From SLRI01 sp964576715 (GTDB lineage Bacteria; Pseudomonadota; Alphaproteobacteria; Geminicoccales; Geminicoccaceae), in contig CAZNWE010000028.1 in NCBI GenBank assembly GCA_964576715.1, positions 1-47,662 on the forward strand: a stretch of DNA of 47,662 nt, in the 5' to 3' direction. The first letter of the stretch is position 1. Each line of letters opens with the position of its first letter. The translations under genes were made by a program, and so were the position numbers. The notes below the pieces were generated by a model that was not told the DNA's origin, ran no database searches, and saw nothing but the letters and a program-made list of their open reading frames with translations. Shown one piece after another: positions 16,762 through 25,750 of this stretch.

Positions 16762-17132
16762 CGCTGGCACCCCCGCAACGTTGTGTCAGATTAGGGTTGG
16801 TCGCGCCCCCCGCTCAGCAAGCTCCCGCCTAGGCACGAGGCTCCGCGGCGTCAAGCGGCCAGCCGTCGACGCGCCATCGCATGGTGGTGGCGTCGGCCGT
16901 GCTGCCGAGCCTCGTCGTCGGCGCTGCGACCCTTGGCCTCGCCCCGACCGCCATGCGGGTGAACCAGGGCGTGACCGCGGTGTTGCGGCCCGGTGCGGTG
17001 CCAGCTGCGATGCCGGCCGGCGGCCGCTGCGGAAGCCGGCTGGTCATCGACGCCGAGGTGGTTATGCTGCACGGCCGAACGGCGTGGTCGCGACCAGCCG
17101 GGCGAACCTCAACCCCAGCGCAGGCGATTGCC
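16762..17132. other. Divergent intergenic region, no gene seen
   Basis: This 370-bp stretch separates the leftward SDR from the rightward amidohydrolase. The reading frame of the amidohydrolase stays open far upstream, but its translation there (Ala/Val-rich, no motif) looks non-coding. Promoters for both genes are expected here. No clear operator palindrome found. Confidence 0.4.
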
Positions 17133-17993
17133 ATGCCGGCCTTTCCGATCGTCGACAGCCATGTTCATCTCTGGGACCCGAAGCGGATCCCGTTGCGCTT
17201 TGGGGCCGACGTGCCGACCCTCAACCGGCCCCATCTGATCGCCGACTACGACGCGGCGCGCGGCGATGTCGCGGTCGAGGCCATGGTCTTTCTCGAATGC
17301 GACGTCGCCGTCGGCCGGCATCTCGACGAGGCGGCGATGGTCGCCGAGATCGCCGCTGGCGAGCCCAGGCTCAAGGCCATGGTGGCCCATGCCCCGCTGG
17401 AAAAGGGCGAGGCGGTGGCGGCGGATCTCGACGCGCTCGCCCGCTTTCCGCTGTTGCGCGGCATCCGTCGATTGCTGCAGGGCGAAGCGGACCTGCCGGC
17501 GGTGCTCAACGACGACTTCGCCGCCGCGCTCAACCTGCTGCCACGCTACAACCTGCATTTCGAGATCTGCGTCTATCATCATCAACTCGGGGCGATCGTC
17601 GATCTCGTGCGCCGCCTGCCCAACGTCACCTTCATGCTCGACCACATCGCCAAGCCGCCCATCAAGGCCGGTGGGCTGGAGCCCTGGCGCACCCGGATGG
17701 CCGAGCTTGCCGCCCTGCCGAACGTCATGTGCAAGCTGTCCGGTCTGATCACCGAGGCCGATCACGCCAGCTGGCAGCCGGCCGATCTGCGGCCCTATAT
17801 CGACTGCGTGGTCGATGCGTTCGGCTTCGATCGACTGGTCTTCGGCAGCGATTGGCCGGTCTTGACCCTGGCTGGCGGGCTGCCGCAATGGGTTGCGATC
17901 CTCGACGATGCGTTGGCCGGTGCATCGGCGGACGACTTGCGCTACTTCTGGCTGGAGAATGCCCGGGCGTTCTACCGCCTGGACGAGAGCTGA
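17133..17993 (+). CDS. Amidohydrolase, L-fuconolactonase-like
   Basis: A 286-residue TIM-barrel hydrolase of the amidohydrolase-2 family, COG3618 type, whose best known members hydrolyse sugar lactones such as L-fuconolactone. Landmarks are DSHVHLWDP (metal HxH), GIRRLLQGE, FEICVYHHQL, LDHIAKPPI, CKLSGLITEAD and FGSDWPV (metal Asp). Its length is normal. ATG at 17133 begins right before the first strand; no strong ribosome site is present, so the exact start is less certain. Together with the divergent SDR it could form part of an L-fucose/L-galactose or related sugar-acid pathway; no transporter or dehydratase is nearby. Confidence 0.85.
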   Translation: MPAFPIVDSHVHLWDPKRIPLRFGADVPTLNRPHLIADYDAARGDVAVEAMVFLECDVAVGRHLDEAAMVAEIAAGEPRLKAMVAHAPLEKGEAVAADLDALARFPLLRGIRRLLQGEADLPAVLNDDFAAALNLLPRYNLHFEICVYHHQLGAIVDLVRRLPNVTFMLDHIAKPPIKAGGLEPWRTRMAELAALPNVMCKLSGLITEADHASWQPADLRPYIDCVVDAFGFDRLVFGSDWPVLTLAGGLPQWVAILDDALAGASADDLRYFWLENARAFYRLDES

Positions 17994-18005
17994 CCAGGAA
18001 AGCCG

Positions 18006-19757
18006 ATGCTGCAGCTATTTCGACCGCAGCGCGCGCGGCGCGAGGCACGCCGGAGCGATCCGGTTCTGGCGCCGGCCAACCATCCGGGGCTGGCGATCCT
18101 GACCGAGCGGCAGCTGCTCCGTGCCGAGGCCGTCGAGCGGGCGTGCGCCCGGGCCGCGGCGACGCGCCAGCCATTGCCCGTGGTGCTGGTCGATCTCGAT
18201 CTGTTGTCGGGATACGACTGGGCGACGCTGATGAGCGAGCGCTACGGCCTCGAGCGGGCCGGCGCGGCCGAGATCCCGGACGCGCCGATTCTCGCCGAGA
18301 CGTTCACCGCCCGGTTCCTGCGGCAGGCCTGGGTGCTGCCGTTGGCGGTCGACGAGACGACCCTTTGGCTCGGCATGGCCGACCCGGCCGACGAGGCGTC
18401 GATCAAGGCCGTCAGGCTCGCCGCCGAGCGCAACGTCGTGCCGGTGGTGGTGGCCGTCGAGGACCTGACCGAGGCCTTTGCCCGGCTGTTCGACAGCGGC
18501 AGCCGGGCGCTGCAGGAGATCGTCGACGATCTGGCGCTGCCCGGGCTCGAGGATCCGGCCAATGTCGAGCAGCTGATCGACCTCGCCAAGGAGGCGCCGG
18601 TGGTCCGGCTGGTCAACCAGTTGTTGACCGACGCGCTGCGGATGGCCGCCTCCGACATCCACATCGAGCCCTATCCCGACCGGCTGTCGGTCCGCTACCG
18701 CATCCACGGCCGGCTCAAGGAGATCGGCGCCCCGCCGGCCAAGCTGGCGGCAGCGGTGGTCTCGCGGATCAAGATCCTCGCCAAGCTCGACATCGCCGAG
18801 CGCCGCCTGCCGCAGGACGGCCGCAGCCAGCTTCGCCTGCTCGACCGGCCGATCGATCTGCGTGTCGCCACCATGCCGACGATCCACGGCGAGAGCCTGG
18901 TCATCCGGCTGCTCGACCAGGCGGCGGGCTCGGTGCAGCTCGACCAGGTGGGGCTCCGGCCGGAGAACGAGACGGCGCTGCGCCGGCAGCTGGCGACGCC
19001 GCACGGCATGGTCCTGGTCACCGGCCCCACCGGCAGCGGCAAGACGACCACGCTCTACGGCGCCTTGCGCACCCTCGATGCGGCGACCGACAAGATCATC
19101 TCGATCGAGGATCCGATCGAGTACCAGATCAACGGGGTGACGCAGATCCAGGTGAAGCCGGAGATCGAGCTCAGCTTCGCCCGGGTCCTGCGCTCGGTGG
19201 TCCGTCACGACCCGGACGTCGTCATGGTCGGCGAGACGCGCGACGCCGAGACCGCCGAGATCGCGGTGCACGCGGCCCTGACCGGGCACCTGCTGCTGAC
19301 GACCCTGCACACCAACAGCGCCGCGGGGGCGGTCGCCCGGCTGCTCGACATGGGGGTCGAGCCCTACCTGCTGGCGTCCGTGCTGCGCTGCGTGATCGGC
19401 CAGCGGCTGGTCGGCGTGCTGTGCGAGCAGTGCAAGGAGGCCTATGTGCCGTCGGTCGACGAGCGGCCGCTCTTCGAGAAGCGCGGGATCGCCCTGCCGA
19501 CCCCGCTCCGGCTCTACCGGCCGGCCGGTTGCCGAGCCTGCAACGAGCTCGGCTTCACCGGGCGGATCGGCATCTTCGAGCTGCTCGAGATCGACGAGCC
19601 GTTGCGCGAGCTGATCCGCGAGCGGGCGCCGAGCCAGGCGCTGCAGGCGCACGCCCTGGCGAACGGCATGACCAGCATGTTCCAGGACGGGCTGTTGAAG
19701 GCATTGTCCGGCACGACCACGCTCGAGGAGGTCTGTCGCGTCACCGAGGAGTGGTAG
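18006..19757 (+). CDS. gspE: Type II secretion ATPase GspE
   Basis: A 583-residue cytoplasmic ATPase that powers type II secretion. The N1/N2 region (1-180) carries the GspL-binding part, followed by ASDIHIEPY, Walker A GPTGSGKTTT (about 340-349), the Asp box ISIEDPIEYQI, Walker B DPDVVMVGETRD, and the His box HAALTGHLLLTTLHTN. A zinc-binding CxxC pair is complete (CEQC near 473, CRAC near 508). AGGAAAG precedes the ATG. First gene of the gsp operon; gspF follows after 3 nt. Confidence 0.95.
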   Translation: MLQLFRPQRARREARRSDPVLAPANHPGLAILTERQLLRAEAVERACARAAATRQPLPVVLVDLDLLSGYDWATLMSERYGLERAGAAEIPDAPILAETFTARFLRQAWVLPLAVDETTLWLGMADPADEASIKAVRLAAERNVVPVVVAVEDLTEAFARLFDSGSRALQEIVDDLALPGLEDPANVEQLIDLAKEAPVVRLVNQLLTDALRMAASDIHIEPYPDRLSVRYRIHGRLKEIGAPPAKLAAAVVSRIKILAKLDIAERRLPQDGRSQLRLLDRPIDLRVATMPTIHGESLVIRLLDQAAGSVQLDQVGLRPENETALRRQLATPHGMVLVTGPTGSGKTTTLYGALRTLDAATDKIISIEDPIEYQINGVTQIQVKPEIELSFARVLRSVVRHDPDVVMVGETRDAETAEIAVHAALTGHLLLTTLHTNSAAGAVARLLDMGVEPYLLASVLRCVIGQRLVGVLCEQCKEAYVPSVDERPLFEKRGIALPTPLRLYRPAGCRACNELGFTGRIGIFELLEIDEPLRELIRERAPSQALQAHALANGMTSMFQDGLLKALSGTTTLEEVCRVTEEW

Positions 19758-19760
19758 CGG

Positions 19761-20978
19761 GTGCCGCAGTTCGCCTATCGGGCGCTGACCGCCGCCGGCG
19801 AGCGGGTTGCGGGTGAGATCGAGGCCGGCGACCAGCGCGGCGCCCTGCAACGGCTGCAGGCGCAAGGCCTGATCCCGATCGAGGCCCGGCCGACGCGAAC
19901 GGCGCCGATCCTCCCCGAGAGCGGTCCACCGAGCCTCGGTGGCGCGAGGCGCGCTGCGGCACTGACCATCGCGACCCGCGAGCTCGCGACCCTGATCGAG
20001 GCGGGCGAGACGCTGGAGAATGCGCTGGCGCTGGTTGCCGAGGAGCTCGACGACGCCACGCTGCGGGGGCTGTTCGCGGCGGTGCTCAACAAGGTGCGCG
20101 GCGGTGCTGCGTTGAGCGAAGCGCTGGCCGACCATCCCACGGTCTTTTCCCGCCTGTATGTCGGCATGGTGCGGGCGGCCGAGGCCACCGGGCGACTGGG
20201 GCCGGTGCTGACCGAGCTCGCCGAGCTGCGCGAGCGACAGGAGACGCTGCGCCGGCAGCTCACCTCGGCACTGGTCTACCCGACCATCCTGGTACTCACC
20301 GCGATCGGCGCCATCGCCGTCCTGCTGCTCTACGTGGTGCCGCAGTTCGCGCCGGTCTTCGCCGGTGCCGAGGATCGGCTGCCGGTGGCGACCCTGACCA
20401 TTCTCGCCGTCGCCGACTGGCTCAAGGCCGAAGCCTCGACGATCGGCATCGTTGCGGCCGCCATGCTGTTGCTGCTGGTCCTCGCCCGCCAGCTGCCGCG
20501 GCTGCGGCTCGCCGCGCATCGCCTCGCCTTGCGGCTGCCGGGGATCGCCAGCTTCGCCAGGGAACGGGCGACCGCCGAGATCGCCCGCGGCCTCGCGACC
20601 CTGCTCAACGGCGGTCTCGATCTGCCGCAGGCGCTGTTGATGCTGCGCGAGATGGTGAGCAATCTCGCGGTCGGCGAAGCGCTGAACCGGGCGGCGTCGA
20701 ACGTGCGCCAGGGGCGGCGCCTGGCCGACGCGCTGGCCGAGGAGAACATCCTCCAGCCGATGGGTCTCAAGCTGTTGCGCACCGCCGAGGAAAGTGGCCG
20801 GCTTCAGCCCTTGTCGCGCTACGTCGCCGAGCGGTTCGAGCAGCGCATGGCGACGCGCATGCAGCGCTTCGTCACCCTGCTCGAGCCGGTCCTGGTCATT
20901 GCCCTAGGCGGCATCGTTGGCGGCATCGTCATCGCCATCCTGACGGCGGTCCTGAGCGTCAACGAGCTGGCGTTCTGA
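19761..20978 (+). CDS. gspF: Type II secretion inner-membrane platform protein GspF
   Basis: A 405-residue protein of normal GspF length. It has an N-terminal QFAYRALTAAGERVAGEIEA segment, two homologous cytoplasmic helical domains (about 70-170 and 270-370) and three membrane segments (near 171-195, 222-240 and 376-400). VYPTILV after the first domain and LLEPVLVIALGGIVGGIVIAI at the end are family features. The GTG start at 19761 has GAGGAG upstream. Forms the platform contacted by GspE. Confidence 0.93.
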   Translation: MPQFAYRALTAAGERVAGEIEAGDQRGALQRLQAQGLIPIEARPTRTAPILPESGPPSLGGARRAAALTIATRELATLIEAGETLENALALVAEELDDATLRGLFAAVLNKVRGGAALSEALADHPTVFSRLYVGMVRAAEATGRLGPVLTELAELRERQETLRRQLTSALVYPTILVLTAIGAIAVLLLYVVPQFAPVFAGAEDRLPVATLTILAVADWLKAEASTIGIVAAAMLLLLVLARQLPRLRLAAHRLALRLPGIASFARERATAEIARGLATLLNGGLDLPQALLMLREMVSNLAVGEALNRAASNVRQGRRLADALAEENILQPMGLKLLRTAEESGRLQPLSRYVAERFEQRMATRMQRFVTLLEPVLVIALGGIVGGIVIAILTAVLSVNELAF

Positions 20979-21084
20979 GCCGCAACTGCTCGGAGAAACG
21001 TCGCTTGGCTTGGCTCGCTCGATCGGCTATAGCCCGTCGTCGAGAAGATCCCTCGGTCACCCTCCCCGATCCGTCAAGGTTCCA

Positions 21085-21642
21085 GTGCAGCGCTGGCATC
21101 CCCTCAGCAAACTCGTCGTCGGCCTCGGCCTCATCGGGCTCGGCTGGATCTGGTGGACCGAGCGAAGCGGTCCACCGGAGCCGCGTGCGGTCAGCGGTGC
21201 CGCACAGGCAGCCGACGACAGCAGCGCCGCGGCCGTCCCCGGCGCGTCCCCGGCGCCGTCGGGCATGGCCGTGCCGGGGACGGACGATGGCTCCTTGGAG
21301 GCACGGTTGCTGCCACCGGAGGCGAGCCTCGCGGCGATGGTCAGCCGTCCGCTCTTTGCACCGGATCGCCAGCCGCACGACCCGGCAATCGCGTTCGCCG
21401 CCCTGCCCGACGTGGACTGGGGCGAGGCCGCGCCGGAAGCCGGGCCGGCCGTGCCGACCTTTCGCTTCATCGGCAGCATCGACGAGGACGGGCAGCTGCG
21501 GGCCTTCGTCAGCGACGGCTTCAACGTCCGCAGTCTGGTGATCGGCGAGGAAGTGGACGGCTGGGAGGTCCGCCGTGTCGAGGACCGGCGACTGACCCTC
21601 GGCGTCGGCGAGCACGAGATCGAGCTGACGATTTTCCAATGA
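21085..21642 (+). CDS. gspC: GspC/GspN-like inner-membrane protein of type II secretion
   Basis: A 185-residue bitopic protein with one membrane segment (about 9-24), a low-complexity Ala/Pro/Ser linker, then PLFAPDRQP and a small beta domain (about 125-185). This is the layout of the GspC homology region that meets the secretin. A PDZ domain is absent. The start is taken as the GTG at 21085, with AAGG five bases upstream; the open frame continues leftward without features. Overlaps gspG by ATGA. A GspN-type assignment is the alternative. Confidence 0.7.
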   Translation: MQRWHPLSKLVVGLGLIGLGWIWWTERSGPPEPRAVSGAAQAADDSSAAAVPGASPAPSGMAVPGTDDGSLEARLLPPEASLAAMVSRPLFAPDRQPHDPAIAFAALPDVDWGEAAPEAGPAVPTFRFIGSIDEDGQLRAFVSDGFNVRSLVIGEEVDGWEVRRVEDRRLTLGVGEHEIELTIFQ

Positions 21643-22103
21643 ACCAGAGCGCGACGGTCACCAATGCCCGGCGAACGGACCGGGACCGCGGCCGCGAGGC
21701 CGGCTTCACCCTGATCGAGCTTTTGGTGGTGCTGGTGATCCTCGGCCTCCTGGCGGCGGTCGCCGGCCCTCGGGTGGTCGGCTATCTCGGCGGCGCGCGC
21801 AGCGACACCGCGAGCATCCAGCTCGCCGCCTTGGAGCAGGCGCTCGATCTCTACCGCCTCGATGTCGGCGGCTACCCGTCGACCGAGGAGGGGCTGCGCG
21901 CGCTCTTGACCCAGCCAGCCGGAGCCGACGGCTGGAATGGCCCGTATCTCGATGGCGAGACGGTGCCGGCCGATCCCTGGGGCAACCCTTATGTCTATCG
22001 CATGCCCGGCGCGGACGGCGCTTATGACCTTTACACCCTGGGTGCCGACAACCGCCCTGGTGGTACCGGCGAGAATGCCCCGATCGGCCGTGGCGCCCCC
22101 TGA
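21639..22103 (+). CDS. gspG: Major pseudopilin GspG
   Basis: A 154-residue major pseudopilin. It has a 21-residue leader, then G|FTLIELLVVLVILGLLAA as the prepilin peptidase site and membrane helix. The C-terminal part has the GspG landmarks YRLDVGGYPSTEEGL, ALLTQP, WNGPYLDG, DPWGNPYVYR and YTLGADNRPGG, including the calcium-binding loop. Length normal. Coupled to the upstream gene by ATGA. Confidence 0.95.
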   Translation: MNQSATVTNARRTDRDRGREAGFTLIELLVVLVILGLLAAVAGPRVVGYLGGARSDTASIQLAALEQALDLYRLDVGGYPSTEEGLRALLTQPAGADGWNGPYLDGETVPADPWGNPYVYRMPGADGAYDLYTLGADNRPGGTGENAPIGRGAP

Positions 22104-22506
22104 GCTTGCAGCAGCTTCGCCCGGCGGCGTGACGGATGCCGGCTTCACGCTGCTCGAGCTGCTCGTCACCCTCGTCCTGATGGCGGCGATCGCCGCCTTC
22201 GCCCTGCCGCGCTTCGCCGCCGAGCGGCCGCCCACCCTGGAGCGGCAGGCAAGTGCCATCGCCGCCGATCTCGCCCGCCTGCGCGAGGCGGCGATCGGTA
22301 CCGGCACCGTCCAGCGCGTCTCGGGCAGCGCCCTGGCGGCGATCCTGCCCGACGGCATCAGTCTCGCCGACGCTGCCCCGGCGGAGATCGTCTTCCTGCC
22401 AAACGGCATGGCCAATGGCGCCGTCTGGCGGCTCGCCGCCGCGGGGCGGGCTTATGATCTCGAGGTCGACTGGCTGACCGGCGGGATCGCCATTCATGCG
22501 CGCTGA
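22075..22506 (+). CDS. gspH: Minor pseudopilin GspH
   Basis: A minor pseudopilin of about 143 residues with G|FTLLELLVTLVLMAAIAAF as cleavage site and helix, then LPRFAAERPPTLERQASAIAADLARLREAA, typical of GspH. The coding region overlaps the end of gspG. The start is uncertain: ATG 22075, GTG 22090 and GTG 22129 are all in frame and none has a strong ribosome site. Confidence 0.82.
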   Translation: MPRSAVAPPELAAASPGGVTDAGFTLLELLVTLVLMAAIAAFALPRFAAERPPTLERQASAIAADLARLREAAIGTGTVQRVSGSALAAILPDGISLADAAPAEIVFLPNGMANGAVWRLAAAGRAYDLEVDWLTGGIAIHAR

Positions 22507-22924
22507 TCGCCGTCCCGGCTGCCGAAGTGTCGGCGAGACGCCGGCCGAGCATGGCTTCACCCTGCTGGAGACGCTGGTCGCGCTAGCCGTCCTCGGCGTC
22601 GTTCTGGTCACCCTCTTTCGGCTCGCCGGCGACACGCTCGTCCAGTATCGCGGCCGCGAGGGGCGCTTGACCCTGGCGCTCGCCGCCGAGGCTGCCTTCA
22701 CGGCGGAACGGCTCGAGCCCGGCAGTGCTGCCGACTACGCCTGGCCGGAGGGGCTCAGCGTGGCGGTCGAGCGCCAAGCGCTGGCGACTGCCGAGCGACT
22801 GGCCGGGCTGGACGATCTGGCCGGTGCTCTGGCCGACGATCTCGATTGGCTGCGCGTCCTGGTGATCGACGGCGATGGCCGCAGCTTCACCCTCGAGGGG
22901 GCGGTCGGCCGACCGCGACCATGA
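22496..22924 (+). CDS. gspI: Minor pseudopilin GspI
   Basis: A 142-residue minor pseudopilin with leader ending HG|FTLLETLVALAVLGVVLVTL (note ETLVAL, typical of GspI) and a short C-terminal beta part. GspI normally forms the pseudopilus tip with GspJ and GspK, both of which follow. It overlaps gspH by 11 nt and gspJ by ATGA. Confidence 0.88.
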   Translation: MRADRRPGCRSVGETPAEHGFTLLETLVALAVLGVVLVTLFRLAGDTLVQYRGREGRLTLALAAEAAFTAERLEPGSAADYAWPEGLSVAVERQALATAERLAGLDDLAGALADDLDWLRVLVIDGDGRSFTLEGAVGRPRP

Positions 22925-23595
22925 GTGGCGCGGCTCGACCGAGGATGGCGAGCGACCGCGGCTTCACCTTGATCGAGATGATCGTGGCGCTGGTGGTGCT
23001 CGCCCTGATCATGACGCTCCTGGCGAGTGGGGCGACGCTGCTGCGCGGCACCGGTGACCGGCTCGCCGAACGCAGTGCTGCGATGGCCGAGGTGGTGCTG
23101 GTCAGCGACCTCATGCAGACCCGGCTGGGTGACGCGGTTATGGTTGCCGTCGGGCCGGCCGGCCGGCAGGTGGCGGCTTTCGACGGCAGCCCGGAGCGGG
23201 TCCGGTTCTTGACCCTGGCCTTGCCGATCGAGCCGGGCGAGCCGCTGGTGGCGCTGGAACTGGCGCTGGATGCCGAGGCTGGCCTGGTCCTAGCGCGGCT
23301 GGAGCTGGCCGCGGCGGCGGCCCTTGCCGCCTTCGATGATCCAGATCGGGCGGTGCGGCGTCGGCTCGCAGCCGGCGTGACCAGCCTCGAGCTCGCCTAT
23401 TTCGGACGCAAGGCCGGTACGGCTGCCGCCAGCTGGCACGGCGAGTGGCGTAACCAGCCGGTCGTGCCGCAGGCCGTGCGCCTGCAGCTCGGTCATGCGC
23501 AGCTCGCCCTGCCACCGCTGATCGTGCCGATCCGGCAGACGGTCGGTACGCTCTGTCCGACGCCGGAAGGTGGCCCCGAATGCGCCGCGCCGTGA
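22921..23595 (+). CDS. gspJ: Minor pseudopilin GspJ
   Basis: A 224-residue protein with leader cut at RG|FTLIEMIVALVVLALIMTLL and a larger C-terminal domain in which VTSLELAYFGRK resembles the GspJ core. ATG at 22921 overlaps the gspI stop (ATGA). It overlaps gspK by 16 nt. Confidence 0.88.
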   Translation: MSGAARPRMASDRGFTLIEMIVALVVLALIMTLLASGATLLRGTGDRLAERSAAMAEVVLVSDLMQTRLGDAVMVAVGPAGRQVAAFDGSPERVRFLTLALPIEPGEPLVALELALDAEAGLVLARLELAAAAALAAFDDPDRAVRRRLAAGVTSLELAYFGRKAGTAAASWHGEWRNQPVVPQAVRLQLGHAQLALPPLIVPIRQTVGTLCPTPEGGPECAAP

Positions 23596-24569
23596 GCGGC
23601 GAACACCGGCTGCCGTCGGACCGGCCGGCGGTGCCCGATGCCGGCGTGGCGCTGTTGACCGTGCTCTGGTTCCTGGTCGCGATGAGCGGGCTCGCCGTCG
23701 GCTTGGCCGAGCTCGGCCGGGCTACCGCCTATGCCGGCCGCAACGCGGTCCGGGCGATCGAGACGCGCGCCGCGATGGCCAGTGCGGTCGACATCGCCGC
23801 CGCGACGCTGTGGCGCGGGCTGCTGCCGATCGACGGCAGGCTGGCCTGGCGGCAGGGCCCGCTCGCCATGACGGTCAGCGTCGTGCCGGAGAGCGGCAAG
23901 ATCGACCTCAACGCCGCCAGTGACGAGCTCATCGAGGCGCTGGCCACGGTCGCGGTCGAGAGCCTCGACCGGGATCCGGTGGAGGCCACGCGCCTCGCCG
24001 ACGCGATCCTCGATTGGCGCGATCCGGATGGAGAGCAGCGGCTCGCCGGTGCCGAGGCCGCGGCGTATGCCGAGGCGGCGCGGGTCGGTCGGCCGCATGA
24101 CGGGCCGTTTCGGTTCGTCGCCGAGCTGCGTGGTGTGCTGGGGGTGGATCAGGCGCTCGAGGCGGTGCTGGGGCCGGCGGTCACCGTGCATCATGGGGCT
24201 GCCGAGCCGTCGATCGAGCCCGCCGCACCGCTGGTCCGAGACGCCCTCGATCGGCTGCAGGGACTCGGACTTGGCATGGGCGATGGGGAAAGCTCTTTCG
24301 ATCTCGACGCGCAACCGCTAGAGGAAGGCGAGGCGCGCGCCGAGAGCGGGGCTGCACCGCTATTCGTGGCCGACCCGGCCGGGCTCTACACTCTCGATAT
24401 CGAGCTTAAGCACGACAATGGACCCAGCTTCAGGCAACAAACGGTGATTTGGATCGACCCGCCGCTCGGCACTGCACGCCACGCCGTCTTGGAGAGCCGC
24501 TCGATCGTCCTGTCCCCGACCTTGCTCGACCTGGCCGCTGACGGGCCCAGCCCGTGGCCAGGCCGATGA
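23580..24569 (+). CDS. gspK: Minor pseudopilin GspK
   Basis: A 329-residue protein of usual GspK length. The N-terminal GVALLTVLWFLVAMSGLAVGL replaces the canonical Phe+1/Glu+5, as is typical for GspK, which lacks Glu+5 and caps the pseudopilus. GKIDLNAASDELIEAL and ILDWRDPDGEQRLAGAEAAAY, followed by the helix-hairpin-like RFVAELRGVLGV, are clear family marks. Coupled to gspL by ATGA. Confidence 0.9.
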   Translation: MRRAVSGEHRLPSDRPAVPDAGVALLTVLWFLVAMSGLAVGLAELGRATAYAGRNAVRAIETRAAMASAVDIAAATLWRGLLPIDGRLAWRQGPLAMTVSVVPESGKIDLNAASDELIEALATVAVESLDRDPVEATRLADAILDWRDPDGEQRLAGAEAAAYAEAARVGRPHDGPFRFVAELRGVLGVDQALEAVLGPAVTVHHGAAEPSIEPAAPLVRDALDRLQGLGLGMGDGESSFDLDAQPLEEGEARAESGAAPLFVADPAGLYTLDIELKHDNGPSFRQQTVIWIDPPLGTARHAVLESRSIVLSPTLLDLAADGPSPWPGR

Positions 24570-25750
24570 GCAGGCAACCAATGCCGGACCTCGCCACACC
24601 GCTCGAAGCGGCGCCACCGCGCCCGCTGGACGGGGTCCTGTTCGATAGCGAAAGCCGCACCCCGGCCCGGAGCGACGGTCTGTTCGCCTGGTGGTCCGGC
24701 GAGCTCGCCCAGCTCCTGCCGGCCCGCAATGGCGGATTGCCGCGCGACCAGTTCATCGTCGCCCGGTTCGACGGCACGGTACTCCAGCTCGCCGCGGTGA
24801 CCCGCCGCGGGATCGAGGAGCTGGGTGTCGTCGATTGCCCGAACAGCGGGCGCGACCTCGATCGCAATGCCCATCTCCTGGCCGAGCAGGTGCGCCAGAG
24901 CGGCCTGCCGGTGGTCCTCCGGCTGGCCCCGGAGCTGGGTCTGGAAACCGCCGACCGCCTGCCCCGGGCGGCGAGCCGCGAGCTGCGGCAAATTGTTGCC
25001 AATCGTCTCGATGGCCTGACCCCCTGGAGTGCCGAGACCGCCGTCTTCGCTATCGTCGCAACGACCCCTGCCGACGACGGCATGCTCGACGTGGCGCTCG
25101 CCGTCGCACCGCGCCGAATCGTCGGCTGTGCCGTTGCGATTCTGGAACATTTGGGCATTCACCAGGATGTGATCGACCTCGACGATGGTGACGGCGTGGC
25201 CGCGCCGAGCCATGACTTGGGGCGCGACGGGCGCCGTCGCCAATTGCCGCGCTTCATCCCGGTCACCGCCGGCGTCGTGCTGTTCGCCGCGCTCGCGGTC
25301 GGGGTCTTCGCCTTCTTCGACGCCCGCGCGCGCGAGGCAGCACTCGATCGACGGCGCGATTACGCGGCGCTGCTCGAGCAGCGGCTCGACGACCTGCCCG
25401 AGCTCAGAACGCGGATCGCCGATCTCGAGAGCGAGGGCCGGGCGGTGCTCGAGCGCCACTTGGCCCGCCCGTCGGCGCTCTTGACCATCGAGACCCTGAG
25501 CCGGCTGCTGCCCGACAGTGTCTGGCTCGAGAGCCTGACCCTGGCGGACGGGCGGCTGCAGCTGAGCGGCTACAGCAGCGACGCGGCGCAGTTGCCGTCG
25601 CTCCTGGAGAGTCACCAGGCATTCTTCGCCGCCGGTTTCACCGCGTCGAGCGAGCGCCTGGCGATGCCGAGGGGGCCGGATGAAATCGTCGAGGTCGACC
25701 GCTTCTCGCTCGAGGCCGAGGTGCGACCGAACGTCAGGTTCGAGCCATGA
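24566..25750 (+). CDS. gspL: GspL-like type II secretion protein
   Basis: A 394-residue protein with an N-terminal actin-like cytoplasmic half (about 1-215), one membrane segment (about 228-247) and a periplasmic PilN/ferredoxin-like half containing WLESLTLADGRLQLSGYS. This is the expected layout of GspL, which joins GspE to GspM. The sequence is divergent from well-known GspL, so the call depends on position between gspK and gspM. ATG at 24566 overlaps the gspK stop. Confidence 0.8.
   Translation: MSRQPMPDLATPLEAAPPRPLDGVLFDSESRTPARSDGLFAWWSGELAQLLPARNGGLPRDQFIVARFDGTVLQLAAVTRRGIEELGVVDCPNSGRDLDRNAHLLAEQVRQSGLPVVLRLAPELGLETADRLPRAASRELRQIVANRLDGLTPWSAETAVFAIVATTPADDGMLDVALAVAPRRIVGCAVAILEHLGIHQDVIDLDDGDGVAAPSHDLGRDGRRRQLPRFIPVTAGVVLFAALAVGVFAFFDARAREAALDRRRDYAALLEQRLDDLPELRTRIADLESEGRAVLERHLARPSALLTIETLSRLLPDSVWLESLTLADGRLQLSGYSSDAAQLPSLLESHQAFFAAGFTASSERLAMPRGPDEIVEVDRFSLEAEVRPNVRFEP

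Noticed and set aside
16529..19816. A very long plus-strand open frame across the SDR, amidohydrolase and gspE
   Set aside because: It is out of frame with three well-supported genes, its translation is Arg/Pro/Gly-rich without motifs, as expected for a shadow frame in GC-rich DNA.
18015..20519. Long minus-strand open frame antisense to gspE and gspF
   Set aside because: Low-complexity Gln/Arg/Asp-rich translation; the opposite strand encodes clear GspE and GspF.
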